In this document: in pieces, positions 53,304 to 63,518 of the stretch
How positions within the stretch are numbered: position 1 is the stretch's first letter
Layout of the letters: each line of letters opens with the position of its first letter
Assembly (NCBI RefSeq): GCF_009857445.1
Contig: NZ_WWCN01000022.1
Coordinates: forward strand, 28,207 to 92,206
DNA from: Duganella flavida
GTDB lineage: Bacteria; Pseudomonadota; Gammaproteobacteria; Burkholderiales; Burkholderiaceae_D
Reading direction: 5' to 3'
Length of the DNA stretch: 64,000 nt
Position numbers and translations under genes: made by a program
The notes under the pieces: model-generated
What the model was told of the DNA's origin: nothing
The model's database searches: none
Seen by the model: the letters and a program-made list of their open reading frames with translations, nothing else

Positions 53304-53759
53304 TTAAAGCTGCGCTGTGACCACGCGCTTGACGAAATCCGGGCCTGGATTGGCTGCCGAGCAGTTGGCCGCGTTACACGCAGTGGACGTGATGCCGAAG
53401 CGGTCGGCGGTCTTGTCGCTGGCGCTGCCGTCGCCAAATGCTGCCGCCTTCGGGGTGCAGCTAATGGTCACTGTGAAGCCGGACAAGGTAGTCCCCGCCG
53501 GCAAACTAAAGCTGATCGGCGCCGCGCAATTCAGGGTCGAGTAATGCGCGCCGTCGGCGCCTTGCAAGGCCGTGAACAGCGCCCACTCCATGCCGGCCTT
53601 GGCCGCCAGGTAAGCGCGCGTACCCATTTCATCCTTGGTGGCGGCGTCCTGCTGCGCGCTGGTCAGCGACACCACCGCCACGGCCAGTCCGGCAATCACC
53701 ACCAGCAAAAAAATCGCCGTCACCAGCGCTACGCCGGCTTGTTTGCGCAAGGTCTTCAT
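53304..53759 (-). CDS. mshP: MSHA minor pilin-like protein MshP
   Basis: A 151-residue protein with a type IV prepilin-like leader and helix (KQAGVALVTAIFLLVVIAGLAVAVVSLTSAQQD). It lacks the usual Glu5 (Thr is present), as is common for PilX/GspK-type tip subunits and MshP. Two Cys pairs in the second half could form disulfides. It overlaps mshO by four bases and is the last gene of the pilin block; the large MshQ gene that usually follows is not here. Confidence 0.83.
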   Translation of the reverse strand: MKTLRKQAGVALVTAIFLLVVIAGLAVAVVSLTSAQQDAATKDEMGTRAYLAAKAGMEWALFTALQGADGAHYSTLNCAAPISFSLPAGTTLSGFTVTISCTPKAAAFGDGSASDKTADRFGITSTACNAANCSAANPGPDFVKRVVTAQL

Positions 53760-54670
53760 GGCGTATTGTCCATGTGAATTTGATGAACCAGCGTGACCGT
53801 TTCCAGCCCGTTGGCCGAGACGCCGGCGCGCGGGCGGGCCAGCGACAGCGTCATGCCGATCAGCGCGGAATGCAGGCTGCCCGCTTGGGTAGCGCTAAAG
53901 TCGCATTCCTGCACATTGGTCGCCAGCAGCGGCGTATTGCTCGTGAAAGCCACCGTCGCCTGTACTGCCGAGAACGGGTTATTGGAAATCCGCGCCAGCG
54001 TTCCTGTGCCATCAGCCTTGCCCTCGCAGCGGAAGGTAACCGGCGTATTGATCACAAAGAATCGATGGTCGGGCGAGGAGTTGGGCACCCGCCCCTGCAC
54101 CGCCGGGTCCGCGAAATTATTGTGGGAATTCGCCAGCGTCACCGTGGTACCGCTGACCGTCACCACCCCTTGCCGGTTCAACTGATTGACAGTAACAGGA
54201 GACTCACCCGCAAAATAGGCATCCGCATCGGTGATGCCGTTGCCGAGGTTGTATATCGCGATCAGGTCGGTTGCGGTGTTAATGGCCGGCATCGGACCGA
54301 CTACATCAAATTGGGTCGCCGTATTCGAGGTAAAGCTCAGTGGGATGCCGCTGCTGGCATTGTCTTCCACCGCGAGATACTGCCCTGCCGCCTTGACCGG
54401 AATGAACTGCACGTACCATACACCGCCGCTGTACAAGGTGCGGATGCTGTTAGGCAGTGCGCCGCGCAACTCGCGCGCCATGCGACGCAGGGCCAGGTCG
54501 GCGGTGTCGCTGAGATCGGCGCGCGCCGAGGCGTCCACATAATTCTGGATCGGCTGACGGATGAACAGCACCATCACCCCGGCCAGCACCCCGGTCACCA
54601 CCATAACGATGATGGCTTCCACCAGCGTGAAGCCACGCTGCCTGAGGGCGAGGGTGCGGGCGCTCTTCAT
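53756..54670 (-). CDS. mshO: MSHA minor pilin MshO
   Basis: A 304-residue type IV prepilin-like protein. The cleavage motif RQRGFTLVEAIIVMVVTGVLAGV has Glu5 in the mature helix. The globular part has VDASARADLSDTADLALRRMARELR, as in MshO and GspJ-like pseudopilins. It overlaps mshD and mshP by four bases each. Confidence 0.85.
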   Translation of the reverse strand: MKSARTLALRQRGFTLVEAIIVMVVTGVLAGVMVLFIRQPIQNYVDASARADLSDTADLALRRMARELRGALPNSIRTLYSGGVWYVQFIPVKAAGQYLAVEDNASSGIPLSFTSNTATQFDVVGPMPAINTATDLIAIYNLGNGITDADAYFAGESPVTVNQLNRQGVVTVSGTTVTLANSHNNFADPAVQGRVPNSSPDHRFFVINTPVTFRCEGKADGTGTLARISNNPFSAVQATVAFTSNTPLLATNVQECDFSATQAGSLHSALIGMTLSLARPRAGVSANGLETVTLVHQIHMDNTP

Positions 54671-55305
54671 GGCAGGAAGTTCGGCGCGTAGCGCGTGCGG
54701 TAGGCGTCCAGCTCAACGTAGTCGTTGGCGCCGGTGCCATAAGTGGTGCGTAGCGTGATGCGCAGGCCGCGAATGTCGTTGGCGTCCGAACTGATGGCGC
54801 GCCCGGCCGGCCCGAGCGTCCCGCTCACCGAGGGATCAAGATAGCGCAACGTCACCGTGGTGGTAATGCCGGCCAGCGAAGCATTGCCGATGGTCGCCAG
54901 GCTAGGATTGACACCCAGCGCGCGGCCATTGATATCGACATCCACCCCGCTGACGGCAAAGCTGCGCTTGGCCGTGTTGGCCGCGCCGGCGTAGTTGGCG
55001 ACGTTGCCATACGGCCGCCCCCCGGCCGGCGTGCCGATGACCAGTGGCTGGCCGCCGCAGTTGGCTTGCGAAGTGGCGTCGGCAGCACCGGCATAGTTCG
55101 GGTCGCAGAAGGTGAAGCGGGCCAGCAAGACTTCTTCCATCAGCGCCTCGGCAATCATCAGCGCCTGCTTGCGGCGCACCGGATCGGCGCTGTGGTTGCC
55201 GCCGATATTCAGCACGCCGATGATGCCGGCCGCCGCCACGCCGATGATCACCATGAAGATCACCAGCTCGATCAGGGTCAGGCCGGCCTGGCGCTTAATG
55301 GACAT
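54667..55305 (-). CDS. mshD: MSHA minor pilin MshD
   Basis: A 212-residue prepilin-like protein. The cleavage motif is RQAGLTLIELVIFMVIIGVAAAG; the mature residue is Leu rather than Phe. The segment RRKQALMIAEALMEEVLLARFTFCDPN, typical of MshD, follows. It overlaps mshC by 11 bases and mshO by four. Confidence 0.85.
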   Translation of the reverse strand: MSIKRQAGLTLIELVIFMVIIGVAAAGIIGVLNIGGNHSADPVRRKQALMIAEALMEEVLLARFTFCDPNYAGAADATSQANCGGQPLVIGTPAGGRPYGNVANYAGAANTAKRSFAVSGVDVDINGRALGVNPSLATIGNASLAGITTTVTLRYLDPSVSGTLGPAGRAISSDANDIRGLRITLRTTYGTGANDYVELDAYRTRYAPNFLP

Positions 55306-55882
55306 AGCCGGTCTCCGCTTCGATGGTGACCGCGTTGGTGCTGGTCCCGCTGGTAAAAGTCAGGATCATGCGCGTGAAACTGGAGCTGCCAACGGTGTCG
55401 GCACTGTTGTAAGGCCGGCCGAGGCTGTCGAAGAAAAAGAATCCGCCGGCGCCGAATTCCGGCCGCACGGTATTGCTGGTGACCGTCACGCTGGTGTTGG
55501 GACGCGCCTCGCACATCCAGTTGCTGACGTAGGCTCCGCCGAGGATGCAGTAAGCGCGGGTAGCCGAGCTACCGCTGTTACTGCCGCCGGAGGCCGCGGC
55601 CAGTGCAGCGGCGTTGGGACAGCCGCTGGCGAAGCACACCGCAAAGCCGCCCGGCTCGGAACGGACGAACACCGCCCGGCCCTGGGTAATGGCCAGCTTC
55701 TGCGCGTAGCGGATAATGCCCTTGGCCTGGTCGGCGTAGGAACGGTTGGAAAACGAAGTAGTGTCGGCAAAACGGGCATAGCCAATGCCGCCCAGGATGC
55801 CCATCAACACGAACACGGTGATCAGCTCCACCATCGTGAAGCCGGCCATACGCCGGCTTCTGGCTATGGAGCGCGAGGACAT
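55295..55882 (-). CDS. mshC: MSHA minor pilin MshC
   Basis: A 195-residue prepilin-like protein. The leader is MSSRSIARSRRMAG followed by FTMVELITVFVLMGILGG, with Glu5. Two Cys pairs (CFASGC and CILGG...WMC) are present. It starts 25 bases after mshA and overlaps mshD, in the conserved A-C-D-O-P order. Confidence 0.85.
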   Translation of the reverse strand: MSSRSIARSRRMAGFTMVELITVFVLMGILGGIGYARFADTTSFSNRSYADQAKGIIRYAQKLAITQGRAVFVRSEPGGFAVCFASGCPNAAALAAASGGSNSGSSATRAYCILGGAYVSNWMCEARPNTSVTVTSNTVRPEFGAGGFFFFDSLGRPYNSADTVGSSSFTRMILTFTSGTSTNAVTIEAETGYVH

Positions 55883-55907
55883 ATGCCCTGCTTGAGGTGC
55901 GCCTGTA

Positions 55908-56432
55908 TCAGCAGCCGGTAGTCGTGACCGTGTAGACTGGCACGGTATTCACGGCCGTCGGCTCGGTATATTTGACATAGCAAGTCAGGCCCTTGGTAGA
56001 GCCGGCGACGCTGTTCGGTATCACCGCAACTTCAGTCGCACTGGTGGCAGGTGCGTTGGCAGTTGCTGCCGAACCAGCTGCCACGATGGTGTAATCAGCC
56101 GTGTTCACGCCCGACGCGGTGGTAAATCCGGTGTCAGCTTTAGGGTAGCCGCTGGCAGCGGTGGTGGCATAAGTAATAGTCGCGCCTTCATACGCAATCG
56201 TTGCATTGGCGGGATTCAGCAGCCACGAGCCATGCGCGGACGCAGCCGTCGCAGACATTGCACCGCGCACCGCATTCAGCGATGCGGTACGGGCGTCGCC
56301 ACCCAAATTGGAAAATCTCGGCAACGCAGTCGCCGCCAGGATGCCAAGGATGACAATCACCACAATCAATTCGATCAGGGTGAAGCCGCCTTGGGCCTGG
56401 TTACGCATTGCGGTCGGTGCTGGCTTGTTCAT
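55908..56432 (-). CDS. mshA: MSHA major pilin MshA
   Basis: A 174-residue type IVa major pilin. The leader ends GG with the mature N terminus FTLIELIVVIVILGILAATALPRF, including Glu5. A single C-terminal Cys pair (LTCYVKY and TTTGC) forms the likely disulfide loop. The ATG at 56432 is chosen because GGAG stands six bases upstream; the TTG four codons earlier is rejected. High Ala/Thr content of the globular part is usual for surface-exposed pilins. Confidence 0.88.
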   Translation of the reverse strand: MNKPAPTAMRNQAQGGFTLIELIVVIVILGILAATALPRFSNLGGDARTASLNAVRGAMSATAASAHGSWLLNPANATIAYEGATITYATTAASGYPKADTGFTTASGVNTADYTIVAAGSAATANAPATSATEVAVIPNSVAGSTKGLTCYVKYTEPTAVNTVPVYTVTTTGC

Positions 56433-56457
56433 TACTTTCTCCAAATCATCTTAAATG

Positions 56458-56955
56458 TCAGTCCTCAACCTGTTCAAAGGCCACACTTCCGGGCTCTGGA
56501 CTCTGGGGTAAGTAAAATAATTTTACCTTGAATTTCAAACGTTTCGATTGAGCATCTACAAAAGAAATTCGCTTATTTAACAAATAAATCAGACTTTTAT
56601 CCGTGCGGTTAAAGCACCAATTTCCCGCGCCGATATCCTTGTCATTCGGATTAAATAACTCACCTGCATAGTTGGCAGGCTTGCTTTTTAATAAATTGAG
56701 CGGATTTTCTTCGGTAAAAATCGTTAAATCGATGCTACGCCCCGGCAATTTTGCTTCAACTACCTTAATTTCTAAGGCGGCCCGTACGTTAGCCACTGTC
56801 ATTTCTACGGCGGCCTTCTCTGCCTCATCCTGGTAGTACCAGATCCGCTGTAGCAGCAATGCCATCAAAATTCCAATCACCGAAACTGTCACAGCGAACT
56901 CCAATAAGCTCGCTCCCCGTTGTTTCGCCGACACAAACATTGCCAAGAAAATCAT
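56458..56955 (-). CDS. mshF: MSHA pilin-like protein MshF
   Basis: A 165-residue protein with a prepilin-type segment KQRGASLLEFAVTVSVIGILMALLLQRIWYY, Glu5 present. The start at 56955 is chosen because the longer frame overlaps mshG. Its position between mshG and mshA fits MshF. It is noticeably more AT-rich and richer in Lys/Asn/Ile than its neighbours, which suggests faster divergence or a separate origin. Confidence 0.72.
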   Translation of the reverse strand: MIFLAMFVSAKQRGASLLEFAVTVSVIGILMALLLQRIWYYQDEAEKAAVEMTVANVRAALEIKVVEAKLPGRSIDLTIFTEENPLNLLKSKPANYAGELFNPNDKDIGAGNWCFNRTDKSLIYLLNKRISFVDAQSKRLKFKVKLFYLPQSPEPGSVAFEQVED

Positions 56956-56965
56956 TTTATTCCTG

Positions 56966-58198
56966 TTAGTGATGCAAGGCAGCCTTGCCCAAGTCCCAGA
57001 TCGGCAGGAAGATGCCCAGCGCCAGCACCAGCACCATAACGCCAAGGAAGACGATCAGAATGGGCTCGATCTGCGCCGACAAGGTCTTGAGTTCGTAATC
57101 CACTTCGCGCTCATACATCTCGGCGATCTCTTCCATCAAATCGTCGATGGAGCCGCTCTCCTCGCCCACCGCTATCATCTGCAGCACCACCGGCGTGAAC
57201 ACATTGGTGGCCGCAGCCGTGCGCAGGATGCTGTCGCCGCGCTCGACGCCGTCGCGCATCTGCTCCACGCGGGCCGTCAAATAGGCGTTATCCACCGTCT
57301 GCGCCACCACCGACAAGGCTTGCACGATCGGCACGCCGCTGCGGCTGGACAGCGCGAAACTGCGGGCAAAGCGCGCCATCGTGGCTTTTAATATGATCTT
57401 GCCGGCGACCGGGACTTTCAGCTTGAACTTGTCCCACTTATACAAACCCCGTGGCGTACCCACCCACGCCCGAAAGCCCCAGAAACCCAATGCCGCCGCC
57501 GCCACCAGCACCGGCCAGTAGCGCACCGTGAAGTTGGAAGTGCCGATCAGCACCCGTGTCATCAGCGGCAGCTCGGCGTTAAATTTGGCAAACACGCCGA
57601 CGAAGGCCGGAATCACGAACATATTCACCACGACCATTGCAATCACCATGGCGAGCACCACAAAAGTCGGATAGCGCGTGGCCGTCTTGACCCGCTCGCG
57701 CATGTCACGGTCGAACTCCAGGTGGTCGAACAAGCGCAGGAACACTTCCTCCAGCCGCCCGGTCATCTCGCCCACCCGCACCATCGACAGATAAAACGGC
57801 GAGAACACCTCCGGATGGCGGCGCATGGCAGCCGACAGCTCGCGGCCCGCATCCAGCGATTCGCGCAAATCCTTGATCACCTTGCCGAACGACTTGCTGA
57901 CCGCCGATTCCTGCAAGCCCGCCAGCCCGCGCATGATGGGCACGCCCGACTTGAGCAGCGTGTACATCTGGCGGCTGAACAGCTGCACGTCCATCGACGT
58001 GACTTTCTTCTCCAGCAGTTTGTTCCACCAGTCTTCGCCGTCGCCGGGAGCGGCGGCTTTTTTGGTCACCACAATCTCGATCGGCGTCACACCGGTATTG
58101 AATAGCTGGTCGGCCACGGCGCCGCTATCGACCGCCTCCAGCACGCCTTGCATCAACTCGCCGCGCGCGTTGCGGCCCTTGTAAGCGAAGAAAGGCAC
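56966..58198 (-). CDS. mshG: MSHA inner-membrane platform protein MshG
   Basis: A 410-residue T2SSF/PilC-type platform protein. Two homologous T2SSF domains (about 68-190 and 275-395) each end in TM helices; RQMYTLLKSGVPIMRGLAGL and ARSFALSSRSGVPIVQAL are the repeated motifs. It anchors the pilus assembly at the inner membrane and works with the MshE ATPase, whose gene ends three bases upstream. Confidence 0.9.
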   Translation of the reverse strand: MPFFAYKGRNARGELMQGVLEAVDSGAVADQLFNTGVTPIEIVVTKKAAAPGDGEDWWNKLLEKKVTSMDVQLFSRQMYTLLKSGVPIMRGLAGLQESAVSKSFGKVIKDLRESLDAGRELSAAMRRHPEVFSPFYLSMVRVGEMTGRLEEVFLRLFDHLEFDRDMRERVKTATRYPTFVVLAMVIAMVVVNMFVIPAFVGVFAKFNAELPLMTRVLIGTSNFTVRYWPVLVAAAALGFWGFRAWVGTPRGLYKWDKFKLKVPVAGKIILKATMARFARSFALSSRSGVPIVQALSVVAQTVDNAYLTARVEQMRDGVERGDSILRTAAATNVFTPVVLQMIAVGEESGSIDDLMEEIAEMYEREVDYELKTLSAQIEPILIVFLGVMVLVLALGIFLPIWDLGKAALHH

Positions 58199-58201
58199 TG
58201 G

Positions 58202-59911
<1,710 letters not shown>

Positions 59912-60024
59912 GCGCTCTCCTTGAAGATACTCACCAAAAACTTGCGGCCATTCTAGTCCACAATGCGGGCTCAGCGCGAGGGTAGGTGTCGCTTTCTTTA
60001 GACGGATGCGCTACAGTGTCGGCC

Positions 60025-60741
60025 ATGACACTCCCTGCCCTGCGCTTCCAGCAAGTCTCCAAACGCTACGGCGCGGCCAGCGTGCTGCGCGGCGTGGACC
60101 TGGAACTGGGCGCCGGCGAGTGCTTCGGCCTGGTCGGCGTCAACGGCGCCGGCAAGACCAGCCTGATCAAATGCCTGCTCGATTTCTGCGCGCTGGACGG
60201 CGGCAGCATCGACATCTTCGGCCAGCCGCACCACCAGCCAGCCGCGCGCGGGCCGCTGGGCTTCTTGCCCGAACGCTTCACGCCGCCCTATTATTTAACC
60301 GGCGCCGACTTCATCCGCTACCTGCTGACCTTGCAAGGATTGTCCTACGATGCGCAGGCCGTGAGCGCCATGTTGAGCGCACTCGACCTGGATCCCGGCG
60401 CGCTGAAGCGCACGGTGCGCAGCTATTCCAAAGGCATGACCCAGAAACTCGGCCTGGCCGCCTGCCTTCTGGCGCGTAAGCCGCTGTACGTGCTGGACGA
60501 GCCGATGAGCGGCCTCGATCCGAAAGCGCGCGCACTGCTGAAGGATGAATTGCGCCGCCTGCATCAATCCGGTAGTACAGTGTTCCTGACCTCGCACGCG
60601 CTGGCGGACGTGGACGAGCTGTGCGACCGCATGGCCATCCTGCATGACGGCGCCATCCGGTTCAGCGGCACGCCCGCCGAATGCCGCGCCCAGTATGGCG
60701 CCGACACGCTGGAACAAGCCTTCCTGACCTGCATTGCGTGA
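60025..60741 (+). CDS. ABC-type ATPase, orphan
   Basis: A 238-residue ABC ATPase of the exporter/CcmA-like subgroup. Walker A is GVNGAGKTS (about 38-46), the signature is degenerate as YSKGMTQKLGLA, Walker B is LYVLDEPMSGLDP and the switch His is in LTSHALAD. The start at 60025 (MTLPALRF) is preferred to the 59986 frame. No permease gene adjoins: downstream, 20 bases away, is an ExeA-type ATPase. Its partner and substrate are unknown. Confidence 0.85.
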   Translation: MTLPALRFQQVSKRYGAASVLRGVDLELGAGECFGLVGVNGAGKTSLIKCLLDFCALDGGSIDIFGQPHHQPAARGPLGFLPERFTPPYYLTGADFIRYLLTLQGLSYDAQAVSAMLSALDLDPGALKRTVRSYSKGMTQKLGLAACLLARKPLYVLDEPMSGLDPKARALLKDELRRLHQSGSTVFLTSHALADVDELCDRMAILHDGAIRFSGTPAECRAQYGADTLEQAFLTCIA

Positions 60742-60761
60742 CTGATAGCGTAACGACGACC

Positions 60762-61661
60762 ATGTACCAAACCCACTTCGGCCTGCGCGAATCGCCGTTC
60801 AACATCACGCCCAACCCGGCGTTTTTCTACTCGGGGAACACGCGCGGCGACATCCTGGAGGCCATGCTGTACGCGGTTGGCCACGGCGAAGGGATTATTA
60901 AAGTGACTGGCGAGGTCGGCACTGGCAAGACCATGCTGTGCCGTATGCTGGAAAGCCGTATGCCGTCTCACATTGACGTGATTTACCTGGTCAATCCGAA
61001 CCTGAATCCGCTGGAAGTGCAGCACGCCATTGCCGCCGAACTGGGCCTGCCGACCGGCGGCCTGCGTGCCGATGAAGTCCAGCGCGGCCTGCATGCCGAG
61101 CTGATCGGCCGCCACAGCGCTGGCCGCCAGGTGGTGCTGCTGGTCGAAGAAGCGCAAGCCATGCCGCTCGACACGCTGGAAGCGATCCGCCTGCTCACCA
61201 ATCTGGAAACGGCGCGCAGCAAACTGCTGCAAATCGTGCTGTTCGGCCAGCCCGAGCTGGACCAGCACCTGGAGTTGGCCAGCATGCGCCAGCTGAAAGA
61301 ACGCATCACCCACAGCTTCCAGGTGCCGCCCCTGAAATCGGACCTGACCGGAGATTTCCTGGCGTTCCGCCTGCGCGCGGCCGGCCACGACGGCCCTGCA
61401 CTGTTCAGTCCGGCGGCCGCCAAACTGATCGCCGAGGCCTCGCAGGGCATCGTGCGCCGCATCAATATCCTGGCCGACAAGGCGCTGCTGGCCGCATTTG
61501 CCGACGATGCCGAAGCGGTAGAGGCTAGCCACGCCCGCCAGGCCATCGCCGAAACGCCGTTCGGCCGCCGGCGCGCCCGGGTGACGACCAAGGCTGTTGT
61601 TATAGCAGGCGCGGCGGTCCTGATTTGCATTCTCCTCCTTGCGGCGGCGCGGAATTTGTAA
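60762..61661 (+). CDS. Second ExeA/MshM-type AAA ATPase
   Basis: A 299-residue paralogue of MshM. The N terminus MYQTHFGLRESPFNITPNPAFFY, Walker A GEVGTGKT, VLLVEEAQAM (Walker B with Glu rather than Asp at one position) and a C-terminal TM helix (AVVIAGAAVLICILLLAA) match the family. The start at 60762 is set by this N terminus; the frame to 60681 overlaps the previous gene. It probably helps assemble the secretin encoded next. Confidence 0.88.
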   Translation: MYQTHFGLRESPFNITPNPAFFYSGNTRGDILEAMLYAVGHGEGIIKVTGEVGTGKTMLCRMLESRMPSHIDVIYLVNPNLNPLEVQHAIAAELGLPTGGLRADEVQRGLHAELIGRHSAGRQVVLLVEEAQAMPLDTLEAIRLLTNLETARSKLLQIVLFGQPELDQHLELASMRQLKERITHSFQVPPLKSDLTGDFLAFRLRAAGHDGPALFSPAAAKLIAEASQGIVRRINILADKALLAAFADDAEAVEASHARQAIAETPFGRRRARVTTKAVVIAGAAVLICILLLAAARNL

Positions 61662-61706
61662 GATCATGCCACCTATAATTGCAAAAGCACAACAAAGCGA
61701 ACCACG

Positions 61707-63518
61707 ATGAAAAAACTCAGCTCCCCCTTCGTCCCCGTGGTGTGCAGCGTTCTGCTGAGTGCTTGCGCCAGCCATCCCATCACGCCATCCCCGGTCCATA
61801 TCAGCGAACCGCCGCCACCCGTTGGCGCGATTCCGGAACCGGTGCAGCAAAGCGTGGCGCTGCCGCCGCCCAAGCCAGCCGCCAAGGTCGCCACCTACAG
61901 CGTGACCGTGCACAAGGTGCCGGTGCAGTCGCTGCTGTTTGCGCTGGCGCGCGACGCCAGCCTCAACGTGGACATCCATCCCGGCATCGACGGCCTGGTG
62001 ACCCTCAACGCGCTTGACCAGACCCTGCCGCAGCTGCTGAGCCGCATCCAGCGCCAGGTCGACATGCGTTATGAAATCAACGGCGAAACGCTGACGGTGC
62101 TGCCGGACAGCCCGGAATGGCGCAATTACAAGGTCGATTACGTCAACATCTCGCGCAGCACCTCCAGCAGCGTGAACATCGCCACCCAGATTTCCACCAC
62201 TGGCGGCGGCGGCGATTCCAGCTCCAATCCGGTGCAGGCGGCCAACCAGCAGCAAAGCCAGGCTACCACCGTCCAGGTCAACACTGGCAGCAACCAGAAC
62301 CAGCAGCAGCCGGGCAACCAGCAAAACGGCGCGATGGGCAATGGCTCGAATAACTCCACCACGGTGGTGAACAATCGCTCGGACAATAACTTCTGGTTCA
62401 ATATCGAGAAGAACATCCGCGACATGCTGCGCGCCTCCAACCTGAACGACAATCCGGTCGATCCGCTGGCAGGCCAGCCGAACCAGGCTGGCGGCGCACC
62501 GTCACTGGGACAGCGCAACAACAATACCGCCAACTCGGTGATCGTCAATCCTGAGGGCGGCCTGATCGCGGTGCGCGCGACGGCGCGCCAACATGAAAAA
62601 ATCGCCCAGTTCCTCGACGTGGTGCTGGGCGCAGCCAAGCGCCAGGTGCTGATTGAAGCCACCATTATCGAGGTCAAGCTGAGCAACGCCTACCAGCAAG
62701 GCATCAACTGGTCGAACCTGGCCGGCGGCGGGTTGAAACTGACGCAAGGCGCGGTGGGCACTCTGCCCAGCGGCGTCACAGTCGGCACCACGCCGGGCAT
62801 CTTCCTGCTCAACTATACCAACCCGACCAGCCGCCTGGGCAGCATTGCCACCACCATCCAGTTGCTGGAGTCGTTCGGTAAGGTGAAAGTGCTGTCGAGC
62901 CCGAAAATCAGCGTGTTGAACAACCAGACCGCGCTACTCAAGGTGGTGGATAACAATGTGTTCTTCTCCATCAAAGTGACGCCGGCCATCCTCAGCGCCA
63001 ACGGCGTGCCGACCACGCCGGCCACCTATGAATCGCACCTGGAAACCGTGCCGGTCGGCTTTGTGATGAGCGTGACGCCGCAGATTTCCGATACCGATGA
63101 GGTGACGCTCAACGTACGCCCGACCATCACCCGCGTGGTGGGCAAGGTCAAGGACCCGAATCCGGCGCTGGCCGCCGCCAACGTCACCAGCGAAGTGCCG
63201 GTGATCCAGGCGCGCGAACTGGAGTCCATCATGAAGGTCAACAGCGGCCAGATCGCCGTCATGGGCGGCCTGATGCAAGACTCGGTCGACAACGCCAAGG
63301 ACAGCGTGCCGGTGCTGGGCCGCATTCCGCTGCTGGGCGACCTTTTCTCTTACCGTAACGAGAACACCACCAAGACCGAGCTGGTGATCTTCATGCGGCC
63401 GGTAGTAGTGAAGGACGCCAGCATCAACGGCGACTACAAGGATTACCGCTACATCCTGCCGGGCCAGGTGCCCGACACTGAATCGTACCCTGTTCCTGCT
63501 AAGGCCAATGGATCATGA
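61707..63518 (+). CDS. Second MshL/PilQ-type secretin
   Basis: A 603-residue secretin lipoprotein. Signal MKKLSSPFVPVVCSVLLSAC with Cys20. N-domains (LLFALARDASLNVDIHPGIDG) precede an Asn/Gln-rich linker (about 175-225). The secretin core has VLIEATIIEVKLSNAYQQGINW, VKVLSSPKISVLNNQTALLKV, MGGLMQDS and TELVIFMRPVV. It resembles the MshL at 48686 in plan and in linker composition. A TATAAT lies 28 bases upstream. Its stop overlaps the next ATG by four bases. Confidence 0.9.
   Translation: MKKLSSPFVPVVCSVLLSACASHPITPSPVHISEPPPPVGAIPEPVQQSVALPPPKPAAKVATYSVTVHKVPVQSLLFALARDASLNVDIHPGIDGLVTLNALDQTLPQLLSRIQRQVDMRYEINGETLTVLPDSPEWRNYKVDYVNISRSTSSSVNIATQISTTGGGGDSSSNPVQAANQQQSQATTVQVNTGSNQNQQQPGNQQNGAMGNGSNNSTTVVNNRSDNNFWFNIEKNIRDMLRASNLNDNPVDPLAGQPNQAGGAPSLGQRNNNTANSVIVNPEGGLIAVRATARQHEKIAQFLDVVLGAAKRQVLIEATIIEVKLSNAYQQGINWSNLAGGGLKLTQGAVGTLPSGVTVGTTPGIFLLNYTNPTSRLGSIATTIQLLESFGKVKVLSSPKISVLNNQTALLKVVDNNVFFSIKVTPAILSANGVPTTPATYESHLETVPVGFVMSVTPQISDTDEVTLNVRPTITRVVGKVKDPNPALAAANVTSEVPVIQARELESIMKVNSGQIAVMGGLMQDSVDNAKDSVPVLGRIPLLGDLFSYRNENTTKTELVIFMRPVVVKDASINGDYKDYRYILPGQVPDTESYPVPAKANGS

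Noticed and set aside
60564..62324. 586-residue reverse ORF spanning three forward genes
   Set aside because: It crosses several well-supported forward genes and has no recognisable motif.
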